DNA of 25,083 nucleotides from the NCBI GenBank assembly GCA_964530415.1, contig CAZHAM010000008.1, positions 1-25,083 on the forward strand, written 5' to 3'. The stretch is from CAZHAM01 sp964530415. Its GTDB lineage: Bacteria; Patescibacteriota; WWE3; UBA101185; UBA10185. The translations under genes and the position numbers were made by a program. The notes under the pieces were generated by a model that saw only the letters and a list, made by a program, of their open reading frames with translations, did not search any database and was not told the origin of the DNA. Positions within the stretch are counted from its first letter, which is position 1, and every line of letters begins with the position of its first letter. Below are positions 1 through 7,899 of this stretch, in pieces.

Positions 1-1583
1 CACCGGCTCCTCCGCAAACCGAACCTTCAGCCGAACAATTAGCGCCTGTTCAGCTTGACTGGAAATACCCCACAGGAGCAGATACGCAAAAGAAGGTATC
101 GGCGACAATTCAGCCGTCTTTTATAAAACCGGTCCAGGAAGAAAAAACGCTCGAACCCGAAATGCAATCGGCAGAGATAGTTGATGCACAAACCAATATC
201 GAAATAAGATCGCCTTTTAAGAAATTAATAAATATGTTTTCTCCCCCAGCGCCTTCTCAGCCGATTCCTGTTCAAAAAACTGAAACTCCAGTTCCCGAGC
301 CTACTCCGGTTAAACAACCCGAAACTTTAACTCTCGAGACCGCACCGGTAAAACAACTTGAAGCACCGACTCCAACTCCTGAGCCTATCGCGGTCCAGAA
401 ACTTGAAGCTCCACAACCGGTTGTTCAATCAGATCAAGTTTTGCACTCGTTTAAAACAGCGACTTCTATCCCGATATATTCAGCACCTCCTTTGCACGGG
501 CAAGCCGCCCCGGTCGCGCAACCCAACCAATCTGAAATTATAAGGCACCCGTTATTAAGAGGAGAACGTCCAACTAGAAAAGTAGAAAATGAAAGAACTC
601 TTGCACCAATGACTCCGGATATGCACTCTGGAAGAAAGTTTACAAACCTGCTGCCGTCAAAAGGAGAATTAGTTCTCCCGATCCGTGGAGAGAGGGTTTT
701 AAAAACAAGCGAAGATTTAAACGTTGATGACAATGCTAAAGAAAAGGCGCTTAAACTCCAACAAATGATGGGGCAGTTTAAAAATTCCAAGGATTACAAA
801 CAAACTGCAAATCAAACTCAAAATGCTGCTTCAATCTCAGAGGTAATGGAAAGAGTAAATCAAAATATGAACGCACAGCCTACTCTGACGGTTTCCCCGA
901 CTGTGCAACCACCTCAAATTCCGTTTCCTACAAAACCACTACCGCAACCGGCTCCGGAGCCAACTCCAGTTACAAAACTTGAACCAGACACCAAAAAAGA
1001 TGATGTTTTCGATGACGCGCAAAAGATGATCGAAAAATTAAACTCAGAAAATGAAAAACTTCAGAGCGAAATTGACAACCTCAAAACAGATTTAAGTCAG
1101 CAGGCGCAAAGCTCTGACGAAGCCAACAAGAAAGAAATAATAACGAGACTTGAACAACAAAAACAAAAAAATTCTTCTGATTATTCAACCTTAGTAAAAC
1201 AAATTCACGAATTGAGAACCAGATTAACTCAAAAAGACAAACCACAGCAAGAAGATCAAGCTCCTAAAAAACCCGAGACAGCTTATGCAAATATACAGCC
1301 TTTAACAAGTGCCCCTAATGTAATAACTGGTATAGTAGTAAATGAAGACGGAAAAACACTCGATGGTGTTCTTTTAATAATTAAAAATGATAAAGGAGAT
1401 GCGGTAAGAGCTATCAAAACAAATATGATAGGCCAGTTTATGCTTAGTACACCTGTACTTAACGGTATTTACACAATCGAGGTAAATTCTGGTAAGATAG
1501 AAGGTCAATCCTTTGGTATAATTTCTGTAGAAACGAAGGGAGAGGTACTTCCCCCAGTCGAAATTAGAGGAAGAAAAGAATGA
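1..1583 (+). CDS. PrgI/T4SS-associated protein with carboxypeptidase-regulatory-like C-terminus, 5' partial
   Basis: The reading frame is open from base 3 to the stop at 1583, so the gene begins before the window; the ATG at 162 is internal. Visible part is 526 residues. First comes a low-complexity Pro/Gln-rich region with imperfect repeats of the type PEPTPVxKLE (nt 264-419, and once more near nt 945-990). Then there is a predicted coiled coil (about nt 1010-1250, Lys/Glu/Gln-rich heptads). The C-terminus (about nt 1315-1570) contains a TGIVVNEDGKTLDGVLL-type segment, which resembles the carboxypeptidase regulatory-like (CnaB/PEGA-like) beta-sandwich. Its stop overlaps the next start as ATGA (1580-1583), so it is translationally coupled to the TraC-like and VirB4 genes. 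In CPR genomes this slot usually holds a PrgI-family membrane protein; the membrane part would lie upstream and cannot be seen. The role as a scaffold or surface part of the secretion machine is inference. Confidence 0.7.
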   Translation, partial: PAPPQTEPSAEQLAPVQLDWKYPTGADTQKKVSATIQPSFIKPVQEEKTLEPEMQSAEIVDAQTNIEIRSPFKKLINMFSPPAPSQPIPVQKTETPVPEPTPVKQPETLTLETAPVKQLEAPTPTPEPIAVQKLEAPQPVVQSDQVLHSFKTATSIPIYSAPPLHGQAAPVAQPNQSEIIRHPLLRGERPTRKVENERTLAPMTPDMHSGRKFTNLLPSKGELVLPIRGERVLKTSEDLNVDDNAKEKALKLQQMMGQFKNSKDYKQTANQTQNAASISEVMERVNQNMNAQPTLTVSPTVQPPQIPFPTKPLPQPAPEPTPVTKLEPDTKKDDVFDDAQKMIEKLNSENEKLQSEIDNLKTDLSQQAQSSDEANKKEIITRLEQQKQKNSSDYSTLVKQIHELRTRLTQKDKPQQEDQAPKKPETAYANIQPLTSAPNVITGIVVNEDGKTLDGVLLIIKNDKGDAVRAIKTNMIGQFMLSTPVLNGIYTIEVNSGKIEGQSFGIISVETKGEVLPPVEIRGRKE

Positions 1584-2281
1584 ATGAACCAATAACTGCC
1601 ACAACGCAAGATCATTTGGATATCTTTGATATCAAAGATGATTTTGTTGTTTTAAAGAACGGAGTGGGGTGCGTAGTCTTAGAAACTACGGCTGTAAATT
1701 TTGATCTGCTTTCTGAAATTGAGCAGGATGCTATTATTGCCGCGTTTTCGATGCTTTTAAACTCCATCACTTTTCCTATTCAAATTGTTTTAAGATCTAA
1801 AAGCTTAGATATTTCGAAATATATCGAAAAAATTCAGCGTGTTGAGTCGAAAATTACCGATCCTTTGTTGGCCCAGCAGGCTGCTTCATACCGAAAATTT
1901 GTTCAGGAAGTTATCAGGCAAAACGATGTCTTAGCTAAACAGTTTTATGTTGTAATTCCAATGGTGACACCACTTACTATGGATCCTGGGTCTAGTCCTT
2001 TTGACTGGGCGTTAAATTTAATGGGAGCTAAACACAAAAGAATTGCCGTTGATTTAGAAAAATCTATTAAAGAGGCGCGTACTCAGCTTGAACCAAAGAT
2101 CTCCCATATAATGGGTGAGTTTAACAGACTCGGTATTAAAACGCACAGGCTCGATTCGCAGGAGCTTGTAGAGTTATATTTTGATATTTATAACCCAAGT
2201 ACAGTTCACGGCCAAAGAATTAGAACAGACATTGAAGATTATAAAACCGCGATTGTAAATCCGGCGATTGCGGACGAATAA
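1580..2281 (+). CDS. TraC-like (VirB4 N-terminal-like) T4SS protein
   Basis: A 233-residue soluble protein beginning at an ATGA overlap with the upstream stop, preceded by an AGGAAG-type ribosome site. It has no membrane segment and no Walker motif. The N-terminal half (FVVLKNGVGCVVLETTAVNF, then a helix ending in SITFPIQIVLRSK) resembles the alpha/beta N-terminal region of TraC/VirB4 proteins, followed by a helical segment rich in Gln/Arg. It lies directly before the VirB4 ATPase, with only one base between the stop and the preferred ATG. In CPR genomes a stand-alone TraC-like protein next to VirB4 is a recurring pair. It probably helps assemble the ATPase at the membrane; this is inferred from context and a family-like pattern, not from an alignment. 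Confidence 0.65.
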   Translation: MNEPITATTQDHLDIFDIKDDFVVLKNGVGCVVLETTAVNFDLLSEIEQDAIIAAFSMLLNSITFPIQIVLRSKSLDISKYIEKIQRVESKITDPLLAQQAASYRKFVQEVIRQNDVLAKQFYVVIPMVTPLTMDPGSSPFDWALNLMGAKHKRIAVDLEKSIKEARTQLEPKISHIMGEFNRLGIKTHRLDSQELVELYFDIYNPSTVHGQRIRTDIEDYKTAIVNPAIADE

Positions 2282-2282
2282 T

Positions 2283-4868
2283 ATGCCATTAAATATTTTT
2301 AAATTGTTTAATAAAAATAACGCAGGTAGTTCGAGTGATAGCGAAGTTATGAGCACAAAATCCTCGGGAGCTTTCGGCGATAAAAGTCCAGCCCAAGTTT
2401 TGGCTGAGGGTATGGTTAATGTTAGGGATATTATTTCCCCGTCTTCGATAGAAGTTGATTTCGACCATGTTAAAGTTGGAAATACTTATTACCGCACTAT
2501 TTTTGTTTCGGGATATCCTAGGTTTGTCGGTGCAAACTGGCTTTCTCCGATAATTAACTTTGATCACTCATTGGATATCTCTATGTTTTATTATCCGGTT
2601 AAATCCAAGATGATTTTGGAAGATTTACGAAGGAAAATCACAGAACTTGAGGCAACAACTATGTCGAATCGTGAAAAAGGAAAAGTAACAGATCCTGTTG
2701 TTTCAACCGCACTGGATGACGCCAAGGCTTTACAGGAGCAACTTGTAAAGGGAGTTGAGAAATATTTTCAATTTTCTTTTTATATTACAATTCCGGCTAC
2801 AACGTTAGATGAACTTCAAAACGTAACTTCAAAATTGGAATCAACTTTAGGTTCGCTTTTATTAATATCTAAATCGGCGACACTTCAAATGGAAGAAGCC
2901 TTTCAATCATCAATTCCTGCCGGTATGGACAAACTTATGATCACAAGAAACATGGATACAACAAGTTTGGCCACGACATTTCCGTTCACCTCATCCGATT
3001 TGACTATGGAAGAGGGAATTATGTACGGGATAAACAGGCATAACGGATCTCTCGTTATCTTTGATAGGTTTTCGATGGAAAATGCAAACACAGTGGTTTT
3101 TGCAAAATCTGGTGCAGGTAAATCTTATTTTGTAAAACTGGAAGCCTTAAGATTGTTGATTTTTGGCGCGCAAGTTATGATTATCGATCCGGAAGAAGAG
3201 TACCGCGCGTTATGTAATGCTGTTGGCGGAGACTTTATAGACTTTTCGGCAAATTCTCCCGCTGTTATAAATCCTTTTGATTTGTCCGGAGTGGCAGTTG
3301 AAGGTGAAAACGAACTTGGAATTAAGATTTTGTCGCTTATGACTTTGTTTAAATTGATGCTGGGCGGTGTAACTCAAACCGAAGAAGCAATTTTAGACAG
3401 AGCTTTAATGGAAACTTATAGAATCAAGGGAATTTCGACAGATCCCGAAACTCAGATGAACAAAGAGCCTCCTGTGATGGAAGATTTATACAAGGTACTT
3501 CTTGGAGCCGACGAGCCGGAGGCAAGGAGCATGGCTGAAAGACTTGAGAAATTTATTAAAGGATCTATGGCCGGAATTTTCGACAAACAATCCACCATAA
3601 GTATCGACAATAAAATGACAGTATTTTCAACTAAAAATCTTGAAGATAGTTTAAGGCCTATCGCATTTTATATTATTTTGGATTTTGTTTGGACGCGAAT
3701 TAGACGCGATCTTAAAAAGAGAGTCTTGATTGTGGAAGAGGCGTGGTACTTAATGAACAATGAAGACAGCGCAAAGTTTTTATATGGAATTGCAAAAAGA
3801 GCTAGAAAATATTATTTGGGATTAACCACAATCACACAGGATGTAGACGACTTTCTATCTTCTGACCACGGAAAAGCGATTGTTTCAAACTCATCAATTC
3901 ACGTATTGTTTAAACAGCACCCTTCGGCTATTGAGCGAATTGCAGATGTCTTTTATTTATCTGAAGGTGAAAAAAGATTACTTTTAGCAGGCGGACTTGG
4001 CGAAGGATTATTCTTTGCCGGCAGCAACCACGTTTCGATTAAAGTTATGGCATCTCCCGAAGAGCACAAACTTATAACAACAAATCCTGAAGAAATTATT
4101 AGAATGCGCGATGACGAAAAAAGAAAGGTAGAGCAGAGAAGACAGGCTGAAGAAAGAAACAAAATAATAAATGAACAACTTAGGACAGGAAATTTTGTAC
4201 CACCATCTATGCAGCAGATGCCCGAGATGCCTCAGATGAATCAGGCACCGCAACCTTCACAGGTTCCACAAACCGCACAAACTGGAGTTGTTGTAGGTGG
4301 GGGAATTAATGAAGCGGTGTTGCCACAAAACACACAAATGCCTTCCTTAAATATGGATAAGATTTTTGATGCAATTCCGGGCGAGAAAGAAGCGCCAAGC
4401 GAACAGCCTCAACAGGCTCAGCAGACTCAAACAATGAGTCCTACACAACAAGAGGCGACAGAAGGACCCTCGTTTAATGATATTTTGAAATCGGTTCAGG
4501 AAAGTATAAGTCAGCAGCAAGGAGGATCGGCAGAAATTCCTGCTCAAGCTCCTTCAGTATTTCAAAGAAATGTAGATCAACAACGTTCGTATCCAACACA
4601 ACCCGAAGCATCTGGAGCGCCGGTTAGACAGAGTACGGTACGCGATCTTTCGATGGATTTGCCGGTTCAGCCTGCGCAACCAAAGTCTTATACCTCGAAT
4701 ACACCTCCGGGACAAGTAGAAACCCAAGCAGATGCCAAAGGAGTATTTGGATTGCAAAATCCTTTTAAAAAGAACGATATCTCAATTCCAAAGATAGATC
4801 CTGTTGAAGAAAGAAATCAACTTCAAAGCGAAGTTGGAAATTCACCCGGCCCACTAACGAGTAATTAA
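2283..4868 (+). CDS. VirB4-like T4SS ATPase with long Gln/Pro-rich tail
   Basis: An 861-residue conjugation-type ATPase that would power a type IV secretion or DNA-transfer channel at the inner face of the membrane. From the ATG at 2283, Walker A (AKSGAGKS) is at about residues 274-281, Walker B (RVLIVEEAW) at about 480-488, and a TQDVDDF motif lies near 518-524. The N-terminal third is a VirB4-like domain with a short coiled region. After about residue 620 a tail of some 240 residues is rich in Gln, Pro, Met and Ser, low in complexity and without a recognised fold. An alternative ATG at 2268 would overlap the upstream gene by 14 nt; 2283, one base after the upstream stop, is preferred, though neither has a clear ribosome site. 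The stop shares the tetramer TTAA with the dnaN stop on the other strand. Substrate (DNA, protein or pilin) cannot be told. Confidence 0.88.
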   Translation: MPLNIFKLFNKNNAGSSSDSEVMSTKSSGAFGDKSPAQVLAEGMVNVRDIISPSSIEVDFDHVKVGNTYYRTIFVSGYPRFVGANWLSPIINFDHSLDISMFYYPVKSKMILEDLRRKITELEATTMSNREKGKVTDPVVSTALDDAKALQEQLVKGVEKYFQFSFYITIPATTLDELQNVTSKLESTLGSLLLISKSATLQMEEAFQSSIPAGMDKLMITRNMDTTSLATTFPFTSSDLTMEEGIMYGINRHNGSLVIFDRFSMENANTVVFAKSGAGKSYFVKLEALRLLIFGAQVMIIDPEEEYRALCNAVGGDFIDFSANSPAVINPFDLSGVAVEGENELGIKILSLMTLFKLMLGGVTQTEEAILDRALMETYRIKGISTDPETQMNKEPPVMEDLYKVLLGADEPEARSMAERLEKFIKGSMAGIFDKQSTISIDNKMTVFSTKNLEDSLRPIAFYIILDFVWTRIRRDLKKRVLIVEEAWYLMNNEDSAKFLYGIAKRARKYYLGLTTITQDVDDFLSSDHGKAIVSNSSIHVLFKQHPSAIERIADVFYLSEGEKRLLLAGGLGEGLFFAGSNHVSIKVMASPEEHKLITTNPEEIIRMRDDEKRKVEQRRQAEERNKIINEQLRTGNFVPPSMQQMPEMPQMNQAPQPSQVPQTAQTGVVVGGGINEAVLPQNTQMPSLNMDKIFDAIPGEKEAPSEQPQQAQQTQTMSPTQQEATEGPSFNDILKSVQESISQQQGGSAEIPAQAPSVFQRNVDQQRSYPTQPEASGAPVRQSTVRDLSMDLPVQPAQPKSYTSNTPPGQVETQADAKGVFGLQNPFKKNDISIPKIDPVEERNQLQSEVGNSPGPLTSN

Positions 4869-5974
4869 GCCTTCATTATCGGCATTATAATATGGATAAA
4901 GTTTTCGTGTTCGTCAGATTTAAATAAGCACGGAGAAGTGTTCGTTTTTGCAAAAAACTTTATTCTTTCGGTTTTAACATTATTCAAATAGTCCAGTAAA
5001 TATTTTGGATTAAAAGTTATTTCTAGAGTTTCACCTTCTACATCCCCAGTGACACTGCTTTCATGTTCGCCTGTCTCCGCGGCAACAGAAGCAATTTTTA
5101 TTACACCATCAGGGTCAAACTTTATTCTTAGTGCGCTGTCGTTATCGCTTGTGAAAATATTTGAGAGTTTTACGGCTTCACTAAATTCTACTGACGGTAA
5201 ATCAACACTCAAAACAATATCTACAGGAATAATTTTTTTGTATTCGGGAAACTCACCTTCCAAAATTCTTGTTGAGATAAAAGTGCTTTCAGAATAAAAA
5301 ACAGCTTGATTTTCGTTTTCATTTACCCCAAGTCTCAAAGGTTCTTCTGAATTAGAAAATATTTTTGCAACTTCGATCAAAGTTTTTGCAGGCACAACGA
5401 TTGTAAATTCGGGGTATTCATTATTTGTTTTTAGAGTTTTTTCCGAAAGTCTAAAGCCGTCGGACGATGCCAGTAAAATGCTTTCTTTTAAGTTTTTTAT
5501 CAAAACCCCTGTAAACATTGGTCTACTCTCATCGTTTCCGGAAGCAAAAGATACCATTGAAACCGCGTTGGCAAATTCTTTTGGATCAAGTTCTAAATAA
5601 TTCATTTCCTTGTCGATTTCAGGTAGATCGGGGTAGTCCTGAGCGTTTGTGCCGTTAAATTTTGTTTTCGTTTTTTCTGAACTTACATGTATCACGTCGT
5701 TTGTAACTTGAACGTTGACGGTGCTGGGGGATAAGTTGCTTACAAAATCCTTAAATATTTTTGCAGGAACCGTTATCGAGCCTTCTGATTCGATTGAAGC
5801 TCCGATGTGAGTAATAATCGTAGTTTCCATATTTGTGGCAGCGAGTTTTAGAGTATTTTTTTCGGCCGATATTAAAATGTTAGACAAAATAGGAAGCGCA
5901 GATTTAGTAGGAATTGCACGAGTAACAATTTGAATTCCTTTATTTAAGTTTTCTTGTAGGCATGAAAATTTCAT
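4865..5974 (-). CDS. dnaN: DNA polymerase III sliding clamp (beta subunit)
   Basis: A 369-residue protein of normal clamp length (about 365-380). It encircles DNA as a dimer and tethers the replicative polymerase. The N-terminus (MKFSCLQENLNKGIQIVTRA, then TKSALPILSNILI) and the C-terminal HIIMPIMKA are typical of the family; three clamp domains of about 120 residues fit the length. It is the last gene of the yidC-jag-dnaN run on the reverse strand, 12 nt after jag, with a weak ribosome site (AGAAG). In most bacteria dnaN follows dnaA; here it follows the membrane insertase and jag, and no dnaA is visible in the window. The 3' end overlaps VirB4 by four bases with no terminator hairpin. Confidence 0.97.
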   Translation of the reverse strand: MKFSCLQENLNKGIQIVTRAIPTKSALPILSNILISAEKNTLKLAATNMETTIITHIGASIESEGSITVPAKIFKDFVSNLSPSTVNVQVTNDVIHVSSEKTKTKFNGTNAQDYPDLPEIDKEMNYLELDPKEFANAVSMVSFASGNDESRPMFTGVLIKNLKESILLASSDGFRLSEKTLKTNNEYPEFTIVVPAKTLIEVAKIFSNSEEPLRLGVNENENQAVFYSESTFISTRILEGEFPEYKKIIPVDIVLSVDLPSVEFSEAVKLSNIFTSDNDSALRIKFDPDGVIKIASVAAETGEHESSVTGDVEGETLEITFNPKYLLDYLNNVKTERIKFFAKTNTSPCLFKSDEHENFIHIIMPIMKA

Positions 5975-5986
5975 ATTTCTTCTCGC

Positions 5987-6442
5987 TCACTTTTTTAAAG
6001 GCTTGAGCACCACTCTTCTATTTCTACCTTCGCCTTCGCTTTCTGAGGTTATATCATTATACTCCTCGACGAACAGATGGATTTGGCGTCTTTCCCAAGG
6101 CTTCATAGGAGGAAGTTTAACTTCACTTTCAAAAAATCTCACTTTATCAATGTATCTTTTTGTAATCTCATGAAGCTTTTCGGTTTTGCTGTCTTTGTAG
6201 CCGTTAATATCTACAGTGGTTGTGATCCATTCGCCTGTTTGTTTAAAAAACATTTGACCCAATAAGGTTTGCAAGGCGTCGAGAGACTGGCCACGGTAGC
6301 CGATAAGGTAATTTAAGTCATTTCCCTCGATTTTTATGCTGAAAACCTCGCTTTCAAGCTCATCAATCATTATATCCGGGTCAATTCCGAAATTTGCGAA
6401 AAATTCAGTTATTAAGTTTTCTAACGAAGTTTGTTTGCTCAT
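5987..6442 (-). CDS. jag: Jag/KhpB-type KH-R3H RNA-binding protein
   Basis: A 151-residue RNA-binding protein. The KH domain (about residues 30-105) carries the GxxG loop as IGYRGQSLDALQ (G48-G51). The R3H domain (about 110-150) carries the RxxxH signature in ERRQIH (R118, H122) and ends in RRVVLKP. The N-terminal Jag_N domain found in Firmicute KhpB proteins is absent, so this is the short form. The family (KhpB/EloR) binds RNA with KhpA and affects cell elongation and division in Gram-positives. The start has an AGGAG site about nine bases upstream. It sits between yidC (19 nt gap) and dnaN (12 nt gap) in one run, the order conserved near many replication origins. Confidence 0.93.
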   Translation of the reverse strand: MSKQTSLENLITEFFANFGIDPDIMIDELESEVFSIKIEGNDLNYLIGYRGQSLDALQTLLGQMFFKQTGEWITTTVDINGYKDSKTEKLHEITKRYIDKVRFFESEVKLPPMKPWERRQIHLFVEEYNDITSESEGEGRNRRVVLKPLKK

Positions 6443-6461
6443 ATTTTTTTACTCCTCGCGC

Positions 6462-7268
6462 TTACTCTTTGTTCTCACTTTTGGCAGGCAAAAGATTACC
6501 AGATTTTAATTTATTAATAAAGGGCTTTAAACCACCCCAACCGTTTAAGTAATAGGTTTGCACAATAGTAAATATGGTTTGAGTGACAATATAAAGCATC
6601 AAGCCCGATGGTAGGGTAATACCGAACATTACATTCATAATAGGCATCATATATAAAGATTGTTGTTGAATTTGAAAAGCCATATCGTCGGTTTTAGTTT
6701 CAGTTTTTTCGGCGGCCTTCTCAGCTTGCTTAATATACGGCATAGTCATTTTAGAAGCCACAAACTGTAAAGCACCCGATAGAATCGCCAAAATAAAATA
6801 TTTATCGGGTTTAGATAGGTCTAAATATAAAAATTGGGTGTCGATTCTGTCGCCTACAGAAAATTTAAGAGAGTCAATGAATATATGGCTGTTTATTGCC
6901 GAAAAGTCACCGTTTAATGTAAACATTCGGATAACGTTGAAAAGCGCGATTAAAACAATAATCATAGCAATTTGCGATAAACAACCGGAAGCCGGGTTAA
7001 TACCGTGTTGTTTAAAAAGTTCCATTTGTTTCTTTGCTAGTTCCTGTTGATTACCTTTGTATTTCTTTTTTAAGGCATTGATTTCAGGCTGGAGCTCACG
7101 TTGCTTTTTCATTGATTTCATTGAGGGCATAACAAGAGGAATTAACAGAGTTCTAATGATAAGAGTTAAAAAGATGATGGCAAAACCAAGGTCCCCCACG
7201 TTTTTGTATAAAAATACCAACGCATTTAATATCGGATTAACAAATAATAAGTTCCAAATTGCTGACAT
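6462..7268 (-). CDS. yidC: Membrane protein insertase YidC/Oxa1 family
   Basis: A 268-residue insertase that places proteins into the inner membrane with or without SecYEG. It has the short Gram-positive/Oxa1 form with five hydrophobic segments and no large periplasmic domain. The first core segment contains the conserved groove Arg (R39 in LTLIIRTLLIPL), followed by a charged cytoplasmic hairpin (KKQRELQPEINALKKKYKG). The later QQSLYMMPIMNVMFG and PSGLMLYIVTQTIF segments are typical. There is no Cys lipobox near the start. It has its own promoter (7278-7306) with a predicted leader of only about three bases, so it seems to be transcribed apart from rpmH-rnpA-yidD, which are cut off by the small forward gene and a hairpin. 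Confidence 0.96.
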   Translation of the reverse strand: MSAIWNLLFVNPILNALVFLYKNVGDLGFAIIFLTLIIRTLLIPLVMPSMKSMKKQRELQPEINALKKKYKGNQQELAKKQMELFKQHGINPASGCLSQIAMIIVLIALFNVIRMFTLNGDFSAINSHIFIDSLKFSVGDRIDTQFLYLDLSKPDKYFILAILSGALQFVASKMTMPYIKQAEKAAEKTETKTDDMAFQIQQQSLYMMPIMNVMFGITLPSGLMLYIVTQTIFTIVQTYYLNGWGGLKPFINKLKSGNLLPAKSENKE

Positions 7269-7277
7269 ATCTAGGAC

Positions 7278-7306
7278 ATTTTACGTTTTATATCGCAAAA
7301 TTACAA
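7278..7306 (-). promoter_or_regulatory. Promoter of yidC-jag-dnaN
   Basis: On the minus strand TTGTAA (7301-7306) and TAAAAT (7278-7283) are separated by 17 bases. With the usual six-base gap, transcription would begin near 7271, three bases before the yidC ATG. It is divergent from the promoter at 7351-7379, with about 45 bases between the two -35 elements. Confidence 0.6.
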
Positions 7307-7350
7307 CCTTGGGAGGTTTTCTTGCAACTCTGGGGTTATTTAAGCAGCGG

Positions 7351-7379
7351 TTGCTATTTCCTATAGGTTGTTCTATAAT
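7351..7379 (+). promoter_or_regulatory. Promoter of the 57-residue gene
   Basis: TTGCTA (7351-7356), a 17-base spacer and a perfect TATAAT (7374-7379). Predicted transcription start is near 7386, giving a leader of about 57 bases. This is one of the strongest sigma70-type promoters in the window. Confidence 0.7.
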
Positions 7380-7385
7380 GCTTGC

Positions 7386-7442
7386 AATAACCGGTAAAAG
7401 CCGGAAATCCTTTGGAGAAAGTCGATTTGAAAGGAGTCAACA
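7386..7442 (+). promoter_or_regulatory. Structured leader that can hide the ribosome site
   Basis: Two small hairpins can form. CCGG at 7391-7394 pairs with CCGG at 7401-7404. TCCTTT at 7408-7413 can pair with AAAGGA at 7430-7435, which is the Shine-Dalgarno AAAGGAG (7430-7436) of the gene beginning at 7443. The structure suggests translational control but matches no riboswitch class that I recognise. Confidence 0.35.
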
Positions 7443-7616
7443 ATGGAAACAGTCCAAATTAAAGGGGTAACTTACCCAATCACGGATCAAGTACTCGATG
7501 AGCTGCGAAATGGCAAAGACTCGCAAATTATTCAGCTGACCTCGGAAGACGGCGCCACCAACACCCAGATCAAGCTAGGGGAGTTGAAGCGAAAGCTTCC
7601 GGCTGTCTTTGTATAA
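7443..7616 (+). CDS. 57-residue protein of unknown function
   Basis: A small forward gene between yidD and yidC, both of which are on the other strand. Support is structural: a consensus promoter (7351-7379), an AAAGGAG site six bases before the ATG, and a perfect 8-bp hairpin with a T-rich tail after the stop. The protein begins METVQIKGVTYPITDQVL and ends LKRKLPAVFV. It is soluble, with mixed charge and no Cys or His; I recognise no family. A hand count gives 83 G+C in 174 bases (about 48%), against about 33% in two sampled 60-base stretches of yidC. Codons such as CTG, GGC, GCC and ACC are frequent. A highly expressed or recently acquired gene are both possible. Translation in this frame is continuous and no better frame exists in the interval. 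Confidence 0.72.
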   Translation: METVQIKGVTYPITDQVLDELRNGKDSQIIQLTSEDGATNTQIKLGELKRKLPAVFV

Positions 7617-7635
7617 GAATGTTAGAACTTTTAAC

Positions 7636-7680
7636 CCGGCGGGTGATTATTTATGTTTTTGCCCGCCGGTGTTTCTTTCC
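7636..7680 (+). terminator. Intrinsic terminator between the 57-residue gene and yidD
   Basis: CCGGCGGG (7636-7643) pairs perfectly with CCCGCCGG (7662-7669) around an 18-base loop, followed by TGTTTCTTTCCTATTT. The GC-rich stem stands out from the AT-rich surroundings. It lies between two convergent genes and could also stop transcripts leaving yidD, although the T tract is weaker on that side. Confidence 0.75.
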
Positions 7681-7683
7681 TAT

Positions 7684-7899
7684 TTATTTAACCGGATCGT
7701 ACCCACCCTTATTTAGAGGATTACACCTCATTACTCTATAAATTCCCATACTTAGGCCTTTCAATAAGCCGTGTTTCTCTATGGCTTCGTATGTATAGTG
7801 GGAGCAACTGGGCTCAAATCTGCACGTGTGAATGCCAAAATTAATTGGAGCCAGATATTTTTGATAAAGTTTTAGTAATTTCAGAACCGATTTCTTCAT
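7684..7899 (-). CDS. yidD: Membrane protein insertion efficiency factor YidD
   Basis: A 71-residue protein that assists YidC-dependent membrane insertion, usually attached to the membrane by an N-terminal amphipathic helix. The N-terminus (KLLKLYQKYLAP) fits such a helix. The family core CRFEPSCSHYTYEAIEKHG (residues 26-44) and the later RCNPLNKGGYDPV are intact, with Cys26, Cys32 and Cys59. The ATG at 7899 is the only start that keeps the helix, so the gene overlaps rnpA by 59 bases in another frame. Its usual neighbour yidC is displaced by the small forward gene and a hairpin. Confidence 0.95.
   Translation of the reverse strand: MKKSVLKLLKLYQKYLAPINFGIHTCRFEPSCSHYTYEAIEKHGLLKGLSMGIYRVMRCNPLNKGGYDPVK

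Noticed and set aside
264..419. Repeated DNA in the first gene considered as a tandem repeat array
   Set aside because: The units are unequal in length and similar only at protein level (PEPTPVxKLE), so this is a low-complexity protein region, not a DNA array.
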